Shown here one piece after another: positions 1-7,071 of a stretch of DNA of 10,373 nucleotides. The position numbers and the translations under genes are program-made. Each line of letters starts with the position of its first letter. Position 1 is the stretch's first letter. The stretch comes from JADJMO01 sp016794445 (GTDB lineage: Bacteria; Myxococcota_A; Polyangia; Polyangiales; JADJMO01): the NCBI GenBank assembly GCA_016794445.1, contig JAEUKC010000413.1:1-10373 (forward strand). The letters are read 5' to 3'. The notes under the pieces are model-generated. The model ran no database searches. It saw only the letters and a program-made list of their open reading frames with translations, and was not told the DNA's origin.

Positions 1-1
1 C

Positions 2-559
<558 letters not shown>

Positions 560-582
560 TCTCAGTCGCTGACACGAGCAGG

Positions 583-609
583 AGGGGCGTCCGAGAGGGC
601 GCCCCTTTT
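583..609 (+). terminator. Rho-independent terminator of groEL
   Basis: A 10-pair stem (583-592 with 597-606, one G-T pair) is closed by a GAGA loop of the stable GNRA class and followed by a short T run (606-609). It starts 23 bases after the groEL stop. The short T tract is normal for a GC-rich genome. Confidence 0.85.
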
Positions 610-624
610 GCCGTTCATGGCGGA

Positions 625-630
625 TACACT
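625..630 (+). promoter_or_regulatory. Possible -10 element for a leaderless transcript
   Basis: TACACT fits the TANNNT -10 pattern and lies exactly 8 bases before the ATG at 639, which has no recognisable ribosome-binding site. Transcription would then start at or next to the start codon. No good -35 is visible, because that position falls in the groEL terminator stem. The same geometry occurs before the hydrolase gene on the other strand (7889-7894). Tentative. Confidence 0.35.
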
Positions 631-638
631 CGCGCGCG

Positions 639-1136
639 ATGACCGAGCCCGCCCACCGACTGCCCGTCCTCGCCAAGCGAGGGGTCGCGCTGACGCTCCC
701 GGATCCGCCGGCGGAGATCGCGGTGCGGAACCGCACGGGGGCCGCGGTGCCAGCGGCGGTGCGCCGCGGCGCGCGCGTGGTGGCCGAGGCGCTCTTCTCG
801 CCCGACGGCGAGCCTCCGGACGCCGAGCGGCTCGCCTACATCGAGGAGGACTTCAGCGACTTCTACGCGCGCGCCCACGGCAACGCGCGCATGATCCTGC
901 GGCTCTCGCTGTTCGCGCTCACCTGGATCGCGCCCCTGTTCGTGTTCGCGCCGCTGCCGCTCGGGTCGCTCTCCCTGCGTCGCCGGGCCCTCGCGCTCGA
1001 GCGGCTCGAGGCCTCGCCCCTCGCGCCCGCCGCGCTCGCGGTCAAGGCCATGCTGTGCATCCTGTGGTTCGAGCACCCGACCACGCAGCGCGAGACCGGC
1101 ACGGCGCCGAGCTGCAAGGGCAAGGTGGCGTCGTGA
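639..1136 (+). CDS. Small protein resembling the N-terminal region of long-chain alcohol oxidases; partner of the GMC oxidase
   Basis: A 165-residue protein. Residues about 85-110 form a hydrophobic stretch (MILRLSLFALTWIAPLFVFA) that could be a membrane anchor. A second conserved-looking part, about residues 130-150, reads ALAVKAMLCILWFEHPTTQR. This layout resembles the segment that precedes the FAD domain in plant and yeast long-chain fatty alcohol oxidases, which is recalled family knowledge and not a search result. Its stop overlaps the GTG start of the GMC oxidoreductase (GTGA), so the two are very probably translationally coupled and work together, the small protein perhaps tethering the oxidase to a membrane. 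The ATG at 639 is chosen because it follows the groEL terminator and begins a frame with consistent GC-rich codon use; no Shine-Dalgarno is seen. It could also be an unrelated small subunit. Confidence 0.72.
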   Translation: MTEPAHRLPVLAKRGVALTLPDPPAEIAVRNRTGAAVPAAVRRGARVVAEALFSPDGEPPDAERLAYIEEDFSDFYARAHGNARMILRLSLFALTWIAPLFVFAPLPLGSLSLRRRALALERLEASPLAPAALAVKAMLCILWFEHPTTQRETGTAPSCKGKVAS

Positions 1137-2656
1137 GCGGCGGCGTCCACAGCGGGCTCCTCTCGCGCAAGGACCTCGACCTCGACTGCGACACCGTGGT
1201 CGTCGGCTCGGGCGCCGGGGGCGCGGTCGTCGCGTGTCACCTGGCCGAGGCCGGCGAGCGGGTGATCGTCCTCGAGGAGGGCCCGCAGGTCCCCGCGCGC
1301 GAGCACGGCGCCATGCGCCAGAGCGAGAGCATCCGCCACCTCTGGAAGGACGGCGCGATGACCCTCGCGCTCGGCACCGGTGGCGGCCCGAGCATCAACG
1401 TCACCACCGGTCGCGCCCTCGGGGGCTCCTCGATCCTCACCGGCGGCGTGTGCTTCCGCATCCCCGACCACGTGCTCACGGCGTGGTCCCGCGACCTCGA
1501 TCTGCGCGAGCTCTCCCCGGAGGGCATGCGCCCGTATTTCGAAGAAGTCGAGCGCGACGTGCACGTCGAGGAGGTGCCCGTCGAGATGCGCTCGCGCAGC
1601 ACCACGCTGTTCGGCGAGGGCGTCGCCAAGCGCGGCATCGCCATGAAGCCGATGCGCCGCAACACCCTCGGGTGCGACGGCTGCGGGCGCTGCAACTTCG
1701 GGTGTCCGCACTCGGCCAAGCTCAGCGTCGATCTCACCTACCTCCCGCGCGCGGTGCACGCCGGGGCCGATCTCTTCGCCGACGTCACCGTCGATCGCGT
1801 CGACCTCGACGGCGCGCGGGCCACCGGCGTGCGCGGCACGTTCCACGGCCTCGAGGGCCAGCGGCACCGGCTCCAGGTGCGCGCGCGCCGCGTGGTGGTC
1901 GCCGCCAACGCGATGCACACGCCGCTCTTGCTCGCCCGCAGCGGGGTGCGCTCGCCCGCGCTCGGCAAGAACCTCACGCTGCACCCGAGCTTCCGCGTGA
2001 TGGCGTTCTTCGACGAGCCGGTGCGGGGCTGGGAGGGCGCGCTGCAGTCGGCCTACGTCGACCACTTCGAGGCCGACGAGGGCATGCTGTTCAACTCGCT
2101 CTTCATCCCCAACGGGGTGATGGCGGGCACGATGCCCGGCTTCGGCCCCAAGTACTGGGACCGCGCCAAGAACGTCGCGAACCTCGCGATCTTCGGCGGC
2201 ATGCTCCACGACGACGCCGGCGGCGAGGTGCACGAGGCGCCGTTCGGTCGCGACCCCGTGATGACCTACCGCATGTCGGAGCGCGATTTCCGCAAGATCC
2301 CGCGCTTGCTGCGGCTCATGGGTGACTTCTGGTTCGCCGCCGGCGCGCGCGAGATCGTGCTCCCGGTGTTCGGCACCGAGCCCGTCGACGCCGACGGCCT
2401 TCGGCGTTTCCCCCTGGAGGAGGTGCGCGGCAGCCAGCTCGAGTGCTCCTCCCAGCACCCGCTCGGGAGCTGCCAGATGGGCGCCGCCCGCGGGGTCTCG
2501 GTGGTCGATCCGCACGGCAAGGTCTGGGACACCGACAACCTCTACCTCGCGTGCGGCTCGATCATGCCCACGAGCCTCGGGGTCAACCCGCAGATCGCCA
2601 TCATGAGCATGGCGACCCGCATCGCCCACCGCCTCCGGGAGCGTCGGCCGACGTGA
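1133..2656 (+). CDS. GMC-family FAD oxidoreductase, long-chain alcohol oxidase type, with Cys cluster
   Basis: A 507-residue flavoprotein of the glucose-methanol-choline family, probably oxidising an alcohol or sterol-like substrate to an aldehyde or ketone. The dinucleotide fold is at residues 20-50: DTVVVGSGAGG (GxGxxG) and the ribose-binding acidic end VLEEG. The FAD-contact motif TGRALGGSS lies near residue 93-101. The C-terminal family signature includes QHPLGSCQMG, with the likely catalytic His442, and SLGVNPQ, with Asn485 as the second catalytic residue. Residues 181-192 read CDGCGRCNFGCP, spaced CX2CX2CX3CP like a bacterial ferredoxin cluster; long-chain alcohol oxidases carry related Cys-rich stretches here. 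The GTG start is taken because it overlaps the stop of the preceding gene and gives the fold a normal short lead-in; the frame is open further upstream, but that stretch is a shadow of the small gene. It converges on the PilZ gene with a 7-base gap. Confidence 0.93.
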   Translation: MSGGVHSGLLSRKDLDLDCDTVVVGSGAGGAVVACHLAEAGERVIVLEEGPQVPAREHGAMRQSESIRHLWKDGAMTLALGTGGGPSINVTTGRALGGSSILTGGVCFRIPDHVLTAWSRDLDLRELSPEGMRPYFEEVERDVHVEEVPVEMRSRSTTLFGEGVAKRGIAMKPMRRNTLGCDGCGRCNFGCPHSAKLSVDLTYLPRAVHAGADLFADVTVDRVDLDGARATGVRGTFHGLEGQRHRLQVRARRVVVAANAMHTPLLLARSGVRSPALGKNLTLHPSFRVMAFFDEPVRGWEGALQSAYVDHFEADEGMLFNSLFIPNGVMAGTMPGFGPKYWDRAKNVANLAIFGGMLHDDAGGEVHEAPFGRDPVMTYRMSERDFRKIPRLLRLMGDFWFAAGAREIVLPVFGTEPVDADGLRRFPLEEVRGSQLECSSQHPLGSCQMGAARGVSVVDPHGKVWDTDNLYLACGSIMPTSLGVNPQIAIMSMATRIAHRLRERRPT

Positions 2657-2663
2657 CCGGAGG

Positions 2664-3077
2664 CTAGAGGCCGGAGATCTTGCGCACCGTCGCGGCGTAG
2701 TCCACGCGCGCCGCACGCTTGGGCAGGGTGGGGGGCAGACGGAGCAGCTGCTTCTTGAGGAGCGCGCGCTGGACCGGGTCGGCGACCTCGAAGCGGATGC
2801 CGACCGAGGGGCCGAAGTCACCCGGGCGACGGCCGTGCGACACGCGCGCGACGATGCCTTCGCCGTCGACGAACGTCTGCCCATCGGGCGTGCGGAACGT
2901 CAGGACGACCTTCTCTCCCGTCATCACGGGCTCGCGCAGCGGCACGCGCATGCCGTTCATCGAGAGGTCGAGCACGCGGTCGGCGATGCGCCGGAAATCG
3001 CGCTCCCGGACCACCTCGCAGTGCACGCGGACATGACGACGGACCGACTTGCGATCGGCAGCAGCGACGAGCTCCAT
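2664..3077 (-). CDS. PilZ-domain protein, probable cyclic-di-GMP receptor
   Basis: A 137-residue single-domain cytoplasmic protein. Both c-di-GMP contact motifs of PilZ domains are intact: RxxxR at residues 13-17 (RRHVR) and D/NxSxxG at 37-42 (DLSMNG). The barrel continues through GEKVVLTFRTPDGQTF and GEGIVARVS to PSVGIRFEV near residue 95, followed by a short helical tail. It should bind cyclic-di-GMP and act on motility, surface polymers or a partner enzyme; the target cannot be read from sequence. A strong ribosome-binding site at 3082-3087 supports the ATG. It lies 64 bases downstream of the DppB-like gene on the same strand with no terminator-like hairpin between them, so it may belong to that transcript. 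No output domain is fused to it. Confidence 0.9.
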   Translation of the reverse strand: MELVAAADRKSVRRHVRVHCEVVRERDFRRIADRVLDLSMNGMRVPLREPVMTGEKVVLTFRTPDGQTFVDGEGIVARVSHGRRPGDFGPSVGIRFEVADPVQRALLKKQLLRLPPTLPKRAARVDYAATVRKISGL

Positions 3078-3081
3078 GGGA

Positions 3082-3087
3082 CCTCCT
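3082..3087 (-). promoter_or_regulatory. Ribosome-binding site of the PilZ gene
   Basis: AGGAGG on the minus strand lies 4 bases before the ATG at 3077. It is a full consensus Shine-Dalgarno, slightly close to the start, and fixes the start codon. Confidence 0.75.
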
Positions 3088-3141
3088 ACCCTTCGATCGT
3101 GCCATGTAGGTGTAGGTGGGCAAACTTCGTGACAGCTGGAA

Positions 3142-4158
3142 TCAGCGGCTGCGCGTGCGTGGGTCGAGGAAGGCGTAGAGCACGTCGACCACCAGGCTCG
3201 CGAGCACCACGCTCGTCGCCGCCACGAGCACCGTGCCGACGATGACCGGGCCGTCGCGGTCGTGCATCGCGCGGACCGTCAGGGTCCCGATGCCGGGCCA
3301 CGAGAAGATCTGCTCCGTGATCACGGCACCGCCGAGCAGCGCGCCGAGGTCGAGCCCGATCACCGTCACGATGGGGACCAGCGCGTTGCGCAGCACGTGG
3401 ACCACGACCACCCGCGCGCGAGACAGGCCCTTCGCGCGGGCCGTGCGCACGTGATCGAGGCGCAGGAGCCCCAGGATCTCGTCGCGGGCGAGGCGCGTGT
3501 AGTAGGCGGCGCCGAAGATGCCGAGCGTGAGCGCGGGCAGGGCGAGGTGGAGCGCGCCGTCGCGCAGCGTCCCGTCGCCGCCTCCCGAGAGCGGTAGCAG
3601 GTCGAGCTTGTAGGCGAGCACGTACTGGAGGAGCACGCCGAGCAGGAACGTGGGCGCGCTGATCCCGAGCAGGGCGAGGCCCACCGCCGTCGCGTCGAGC
3701 CAGGTGTTGCGGCGGAGCGCCGCGACGACGCCGGCGCCCACGCCGAGGATCACGCTCAGCGTGGTCGCGGCCACGGCGAGGACGATTGTGTGCGGCAGGT
3801 GGTCGGCGATCACCGCGGCCACCGGTCTTCGGAGCTGGTAGCTCTTGCCGAGGTCGACGCAGACGCGTCCCTTGACCCAGCAAGAGGAGAACTCGGGATC
3901 CTTCTTGGGGTCGACGCCGCGCGGGACGAACCGGACGAGCCGTTTCAGGAAGATCGCGTACTGCACCGCCAGCGGCCGATCGAGGCCGAGCTGCACCCGG
4001 ATCTTCGCCACGTCCGCCGGCCGCGCCTGGGGCCCGCTCACCATGCGCGCGGGGTCGCTCGGCAGCGCGCGGTTGAGCGCGAACGTGGCGGTCGTGACCA
4101 CGAACACGACGAACACGCTCCACGCGAGCCGGCGCGCGAGGTGGCGCAAGAGGCTCAT
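3142..4158 (-). CDS. DppB-like inner-membrane permease of a peptide/nickel-type ABC importer
   Basis: A 338-residue integral membrane protein. It has an N-terminal membrane helix at about residues 11-30, a periplasmic segment, then a five-helix transport domain from about residue 120. The EAA cytoplasmic loop that docks on the ATPase is at about 238-268 (VRTARAKGLSRARVVVVHVL then RNALVPIV), and the family ending is ITEQIFSWPGIGTL. The first periplasmic segment is longer than I recall for DppB and holds two cysteines seven residues apart (Cys93 and Cys100). It should pair with the DppC-like subunit to import an oligopeptide or similar solute delivered by the lipoprotein next to it. The ATG overlaps the stop of the binding-protein gene (ATGA) and is preceded by GGGGAGG at 4167-4173. 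No ATPase gene follows. Confidence 0.93.
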   Translation of the reverse strand: MSLLRHLARRLAWSVFVVFVVTTATFALNRALPSDPARMVSGPQARPADVAKIRVQLGLDRPLAVQYAIFLKRLVRFVPRGVDPKKDPEFSSCWVKGRVCVDLGKSYQLRRPVAAVIADHLPHTIVLAVAATTLSVILGVGAGVVAALRRNTWLDATAVGLALLGISAPTFLLGVLLQYVLAYKLDLLPLSGGGDGTLRDGALHLALPALTLGIFGAAYYTRLARDEILGLLRLDHVRTARAKGLSRARVVVVHVLRNALVPIVTVIGLDLGALLGGAVITEQIFSWPGIGTLTVRAMHDRDGPVIVGTVLVAATSVVLASLVVDVLYAFLDPRTRSR

Positions 4159-5903
4159 GGCGCGAGCCTCCCCAGCAAGCTCCCGAGCGCACGCTTCCCC
4201 TTGTGACCGACGAGACCGGCGTGGCCCACCTCGCGCGCCGCGGGGTCGATCCACGCGTTCCGGAAGAAGCGGTTCCAGACCGGGTGCGGCTTGTACCCCC
4301 GCAGCCAGGGCTGCACGAGCTCGATGCGCATGGTGTTGTAGGCGAAGGCCCAGGGCGCGTCGTCGCACACGATGCGGTCGGCCTCGCGGTACATGGCGAG
4401 GCGCTTCTCCCGGTCGATCTCGCCGTGCGCGCGTGCGAGCAGCGCGTCGAGCCCAGGGGTCGAGTAGAACGCCCAGTTCTGCGACTCCTCCGGGGCGATC
4501 CCCGCGCTCGAGAAGGTGGGCTCGAAGAAGTCGCTCGGGTCGGCGTAGTCCATGAGCCACGCGCCGTACCCCATGCGCGCCTCGTTCGGACGCCCGACCA
4601 CGGCGAGGAACTGCGCGAACGAGGTCTCCTTGATCTCGATGCGCAGCCCGATGTGCGACAGGTCGTACTGGAGCAGGGTGCCCGCGCGGATCGCCGTCTC
4701 GCCCGGGCCGGCCCAGTAGGTGATGGTCTGCGGGTACCCGCCCTTGCCCGTCTTCGGATCGTAGGCGTACCCGGCTTCGGCCATCAGCGCGCGCGCCGCC
4801 TCGACGTCGGTCTTCTGACCGTGGAACGCGGGGTCGTAGCCGGGGATGCCCGGGGGGATCACGTGGTCGGTCACCCGCGCCCACCCCTCGTAGTACTTGG
4901 CGAGGTGCGGGCGATCGACGGCCATCGCGACGGCGCGGCGGACGCGCACGTCGTCGAACGGCGCCATGTGCACGTTCATGAACTCGCCGTAGACGTCGGG
5001 CGAGGGCCGGTCGGTGAAGTACTTGGACCACTCCGGGTGGGTGCGGAAGTGAATGGCCCCGGGCCGCTCGAACTCGTTGAAGATGCCGTCGATCTCCCCG
5101 CGCTCGACCATCAGGCGTTGGGTGACCCGCGAGACGTTCTCGCTGAGCTCGATGGCGTCGAGGTAGGGCTTGCCGGGCTCGTGCCACCCCGGGAAGCGCT
5201 CGAGCCGGATGCGCTGACCAGGGAGCCACTCGGCGAGCCTGAACGGCCCCGCGCCGCACGCCTTCTGCTGGAACTGGTCGTCGTAGGCCCGACCACCGCT
5301 CTTGCACACCGGTCGAAGCGGAGAGAGCGCCAGCACTGGCAGGAACGTCGCGTCGGGCTTCTGCAGGCGGATGACGAGCACGTGGGGCGACTCGACGACG
5401 ACGCCCGAGATGGCCGGGACCTTGCCGGCGCGGTAGGCGACGGCTCCCTCGATGGGCTCGTAGAACGACGCCACCGGGCACGGCGTGGCCGGCGCGAGGG
5501 TGCGCTCGAAGCTGCGCTGCAGGTCCGTTGCGTCGAGCGGGCTCCCGTCGTGGAACGTGAGTCCCGTGCGGAGGAAGAACCGATAGGCCTTGCCGCCGTC
5601 GAGCAGCTCCCAGCGCTCGGCGAGGTCGGGCACGATCTCGCCGGTCGGGCCGTAGTCGACGAGGCCGGCGAACAGCAGGTTCAGGAGCGGCTGAGACTCG
5701 GTGTCGAAGGCCACCGCCGGGTCGAGCGTGCGCACGCTGACGAACGTGGCGTAGCGCAGCGTGCCGCCGCGGACGGGGCTCTCTGCGGTGCTCGGTCGGC
5801 CCTTCGGCCCGCGACCCTCCCCGCGCTTGCCGCAGGCGAGAGGGCCGGCGAGCAGCGCGAGCGCGAGGACGGCGAGGAGCTCACTCCTTCGGATCGAAGG
5901 CAT
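4155..5903 (-). CDS. Substrate-binding lipoprotein, family 5 (peptide/nickel/oligopeptide) ABC importer
   Basis: A 582-residue extracytoplasmic solute receptor (SBP_bac_5 type). Residues 1-24 are a lipoprotein signal: basic MPSIRR, a hydrophobic core, and the lipobox LAC with Cys24 as the lipid-anchored residue. The mature protein begins with a flexible Gly/Lys/Arg stretch, then RGGTLRYATFVSVRTLDPA, LAERWELLDGGKAYRFFLR, and LTFHDGSPLDATDLQRSFE, all classic family-5 positions. Later matches are VRRAVAMAVDR and an Asp-rich substrate-domain part, WLMDYADPSDFFEPTFSS. It should hand a peptide-like ligand to the two permeases encoded on either side. The start at 5903 is fixed by the signal peptide and the strong site at 5911-5919; the open frame upstream is not used. 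The first 23 bases overlap the end of the DppC-like gene. The ligand cannot be predicted. Confidence 0.95.
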   Translation of the reverse strand: MPSIRRSELLAVLALALLAGPLACGKRGEGRGPKGRPSTAESPVRGGTLRYATFVSVRTLDPAVAFDTESQPLLNLLFAGLVDYGPTGEIVPDLAERWELLDGGKAYRFFLRTGLTFHDGSPLDATDLQRSFERTLAPATPCPVASFYEPIEGAVAYRAGKVPAISGVVVESPHVLVIRLQKPDATFLPVLALSPLRPVCKSGGRAYDDQFQQKACGAGPFRLAEWLPGQRIRLERFPGWHEPGKPYLDAIELSENVSRVTQRLMVERGEIDGIFNEFERPGAIHFRTHPEWSKYFTDRPSPDVYGEFMNVHMAPFDDVRVRRAVAMAVDRPHLAKYYEGWARVTDHVIPPGIPGYDPAFHGQKTDVEAARALMAEAGYAYDPKTGKGGYPQTITYWAGPGETAIRAGTLLQYDLSHIGLRIEIKETSFAQFLAVVGRPNEARMGYGAWLMDYADPSDFFEPTFSSAGIAPEESQNWAFYSTPGLDALLARAHGEIDREKRLAMYREADRIVCDDAPWAFAYNTMRIELVQPWLRGYKPHPVWNRFFRNAWIDPAAREVGHAGLVGHKGKRALGSLLGRLAP

Positions 5904-7071
5904 CGCGGAGCCCCTCCCCGAGCAGGTTGAAGCCGAGGACGGTGAGCAGGATGGCGAGGGCGGGCGCGGCGAGGAGCCACGGCGCAAGGGCGAAGTATGG
6001 GCGGGCCTCGTCGAGCATGGAGCCCCAGCTCGGCGCCGGCGGGGGGAGGGAGAGGCCGAGGAAGGACAGCGCGGCCTCGGCGACGATCATCGTGGCCACC
6101 GAGCTCGTCCCGAGCACGACGAGCACCCCCGCCACGTTCGGGAGCACGTGCCGCACGAGCACCATCGGCGTCGAGGCGCCGAGCGCCTGGGCCGCGACCA
6201 CGAACTCGAGGTTGCGGATCTGCAGCGTCTTGCTGCGCACGACCCGCGCGTTGCCTGTCCACGCGGTGAGTCCGAGGAGGAGGAACAGCGTGGCCTCGGT
6301 GGTGCGGTCCACGGCCGCGGCGATGGCCATCGCGAGCAAGAGGAACGGGAACGAGAGCAGCGCGTCCACGAGGCGCATGAGGCCGTCGTCGACGTCGATG
6401 GAGGGGTGGCGCTCCTCGCGCTGGTCGCGGTCGAAGACGGTCCGCACCACCACCGACGCGACCGCGAGGCCCATCGCTCGCCCGAGGTGGTGGAAGGAGA
6501 GCGCGAGCCCGACGCCGAGGCCGAGGTCGAGGAGACCGCTCGGTCGCGGCAGGCGCTTGTCGAGGAGGGCGCGCAGGACCCCGAACGCGCGGAGGGCGAA
6601 GGAGAGCGCGAACCCTGCGTAGGCGAAGAGGAGCGCGCCCTCCCGCACGCCGCCCCTGAGGAGCGCCAGGAGTCCACCGACGGCGAGGGCGAACAGCGCG
6701 AGCGCGTCCGAGATCGCGTCGACCCGCACGCGGCGGCCGGCGAAGTACCCGGCGCCGATCCCGACCGCGGCGCCGAGCACGGTGGACACGAATGTCGCGA
6801 GGCAGGCCACCTCGAGCGACAGGCGTCCGCCGTGGGCGAGGCGCGAGAGGACGTCGCGGAAGACGGTGTCGGTCCCGAACGGGTGGCGCAGCGACGGACC
6901 AGAGGGGGTTCCGAAGGGCCCGCGTCCGTGGTCGAAGTCGGGCGTGAGCGGAGACGGCAGGAACAAGGGGCCGAGCAGCGCGAACAGGACGAGCGCGGCG
7001 ACGAGCGCGAGACCGAGCACCGCCCCGCGGTTCCTCCGGAAGCGCGCGAACGCGCGGCTCTTCGCCGTCAT
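5881..7071 (-). CDS. DppC-like inner-membrane permease with an inserted hydrophobic block
   Basis: A 396-residue membrane protein, about 100 longer than usual DppC/OppC subunits (around 300). The N-terminus has a basic start, a membrane helix at 16-38, the typical HPFGTDTVFRDVLSRLAHG (63-81) and GAGYFAGRRVRVD (106-118). The standard domain then resumes near residue 228: DDGLMRLVDALLSFPFLLLA, the EAA loop at about 292-315 (AAQALGASTPMVLVRHVLPN) and EAALSFLGLSLPPPAPSWG (332-350). Between them, residues about 118-227 form an extra block with several hydrophobic stretches and a charged end. The reading frame is unbroken and codon use does not change, so this looks like a real insertion and not an error. 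The ATG overlaps the hydrolase stop (ATGA) and a GAGG lies 7 bases upstream. Its partner permease is encoded two genes downstream. Confidence 0.92.
   Translation of the reverse strand: MTAKSRAFARFRRNRGAVLGLALVAALVLFALLGPLFLPSPLTPDFDHGRGPFGTPSGPSLRHPFGTDTVFRDVLSRLAHGGRLSLEVACLATFVSTVLGAAVGIGAGYFAGRRVRVDAISDALALFALAVGGLLALLRGGVREGALLFAYAGFALSFALRAFGVLRALLDKRLPRPSGLLDLGLGVGLALSFHHLGRAMGLAVASVVVRTVFDRDQREERHPSIDVDDGLMRLVDALLSFPFLLLAMAIAAAVDRTTEATLFLLLGLTAWTGNARVVRSKTLQIRNLEFVVAAQALGASTPMVLVRHVLPNVAGVLVVLGTSSVATMIVAEAALSFLGLSLPPPAPSWGSMLDEARPYFALAPWLLAAPALAILLTVLGFNLLGEGLRDAFDPKE
5911..5919 (-). promoter_or_regulatory. Ribosome-binding site of the substrate-binding protein gene
   Basis: GGGGAGGGG on the minus strand, 7 bases before the ATG at 5903 and inside the 3' end of the DppC-like gene. 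It decides the start between two in-frame ATG codons (5987 and 5903), in agreement with the lipoprotein signal. Confidence 0.7.

Noticed and set aside
608..1132. Upstream in-frame extension of the GMC oxidoreductase from 608
   Set aside because: The extension is Arg/Ala/Gly-rich shadow sequence, while the frame starting at 639 gives a sensible protein with oxidase-like features. The GTG at 1133 fits the overlap.
863..2884. A 673-codon open frame on the minus strand across the GMC oxidoreductase
   Set aside because: Its translation is low-complexity His/Arg/Ala/Glu-rich text with no domain. The opposite strand encodes a protein with all GMC signatures. Long antisense frames are expected at this GC content.
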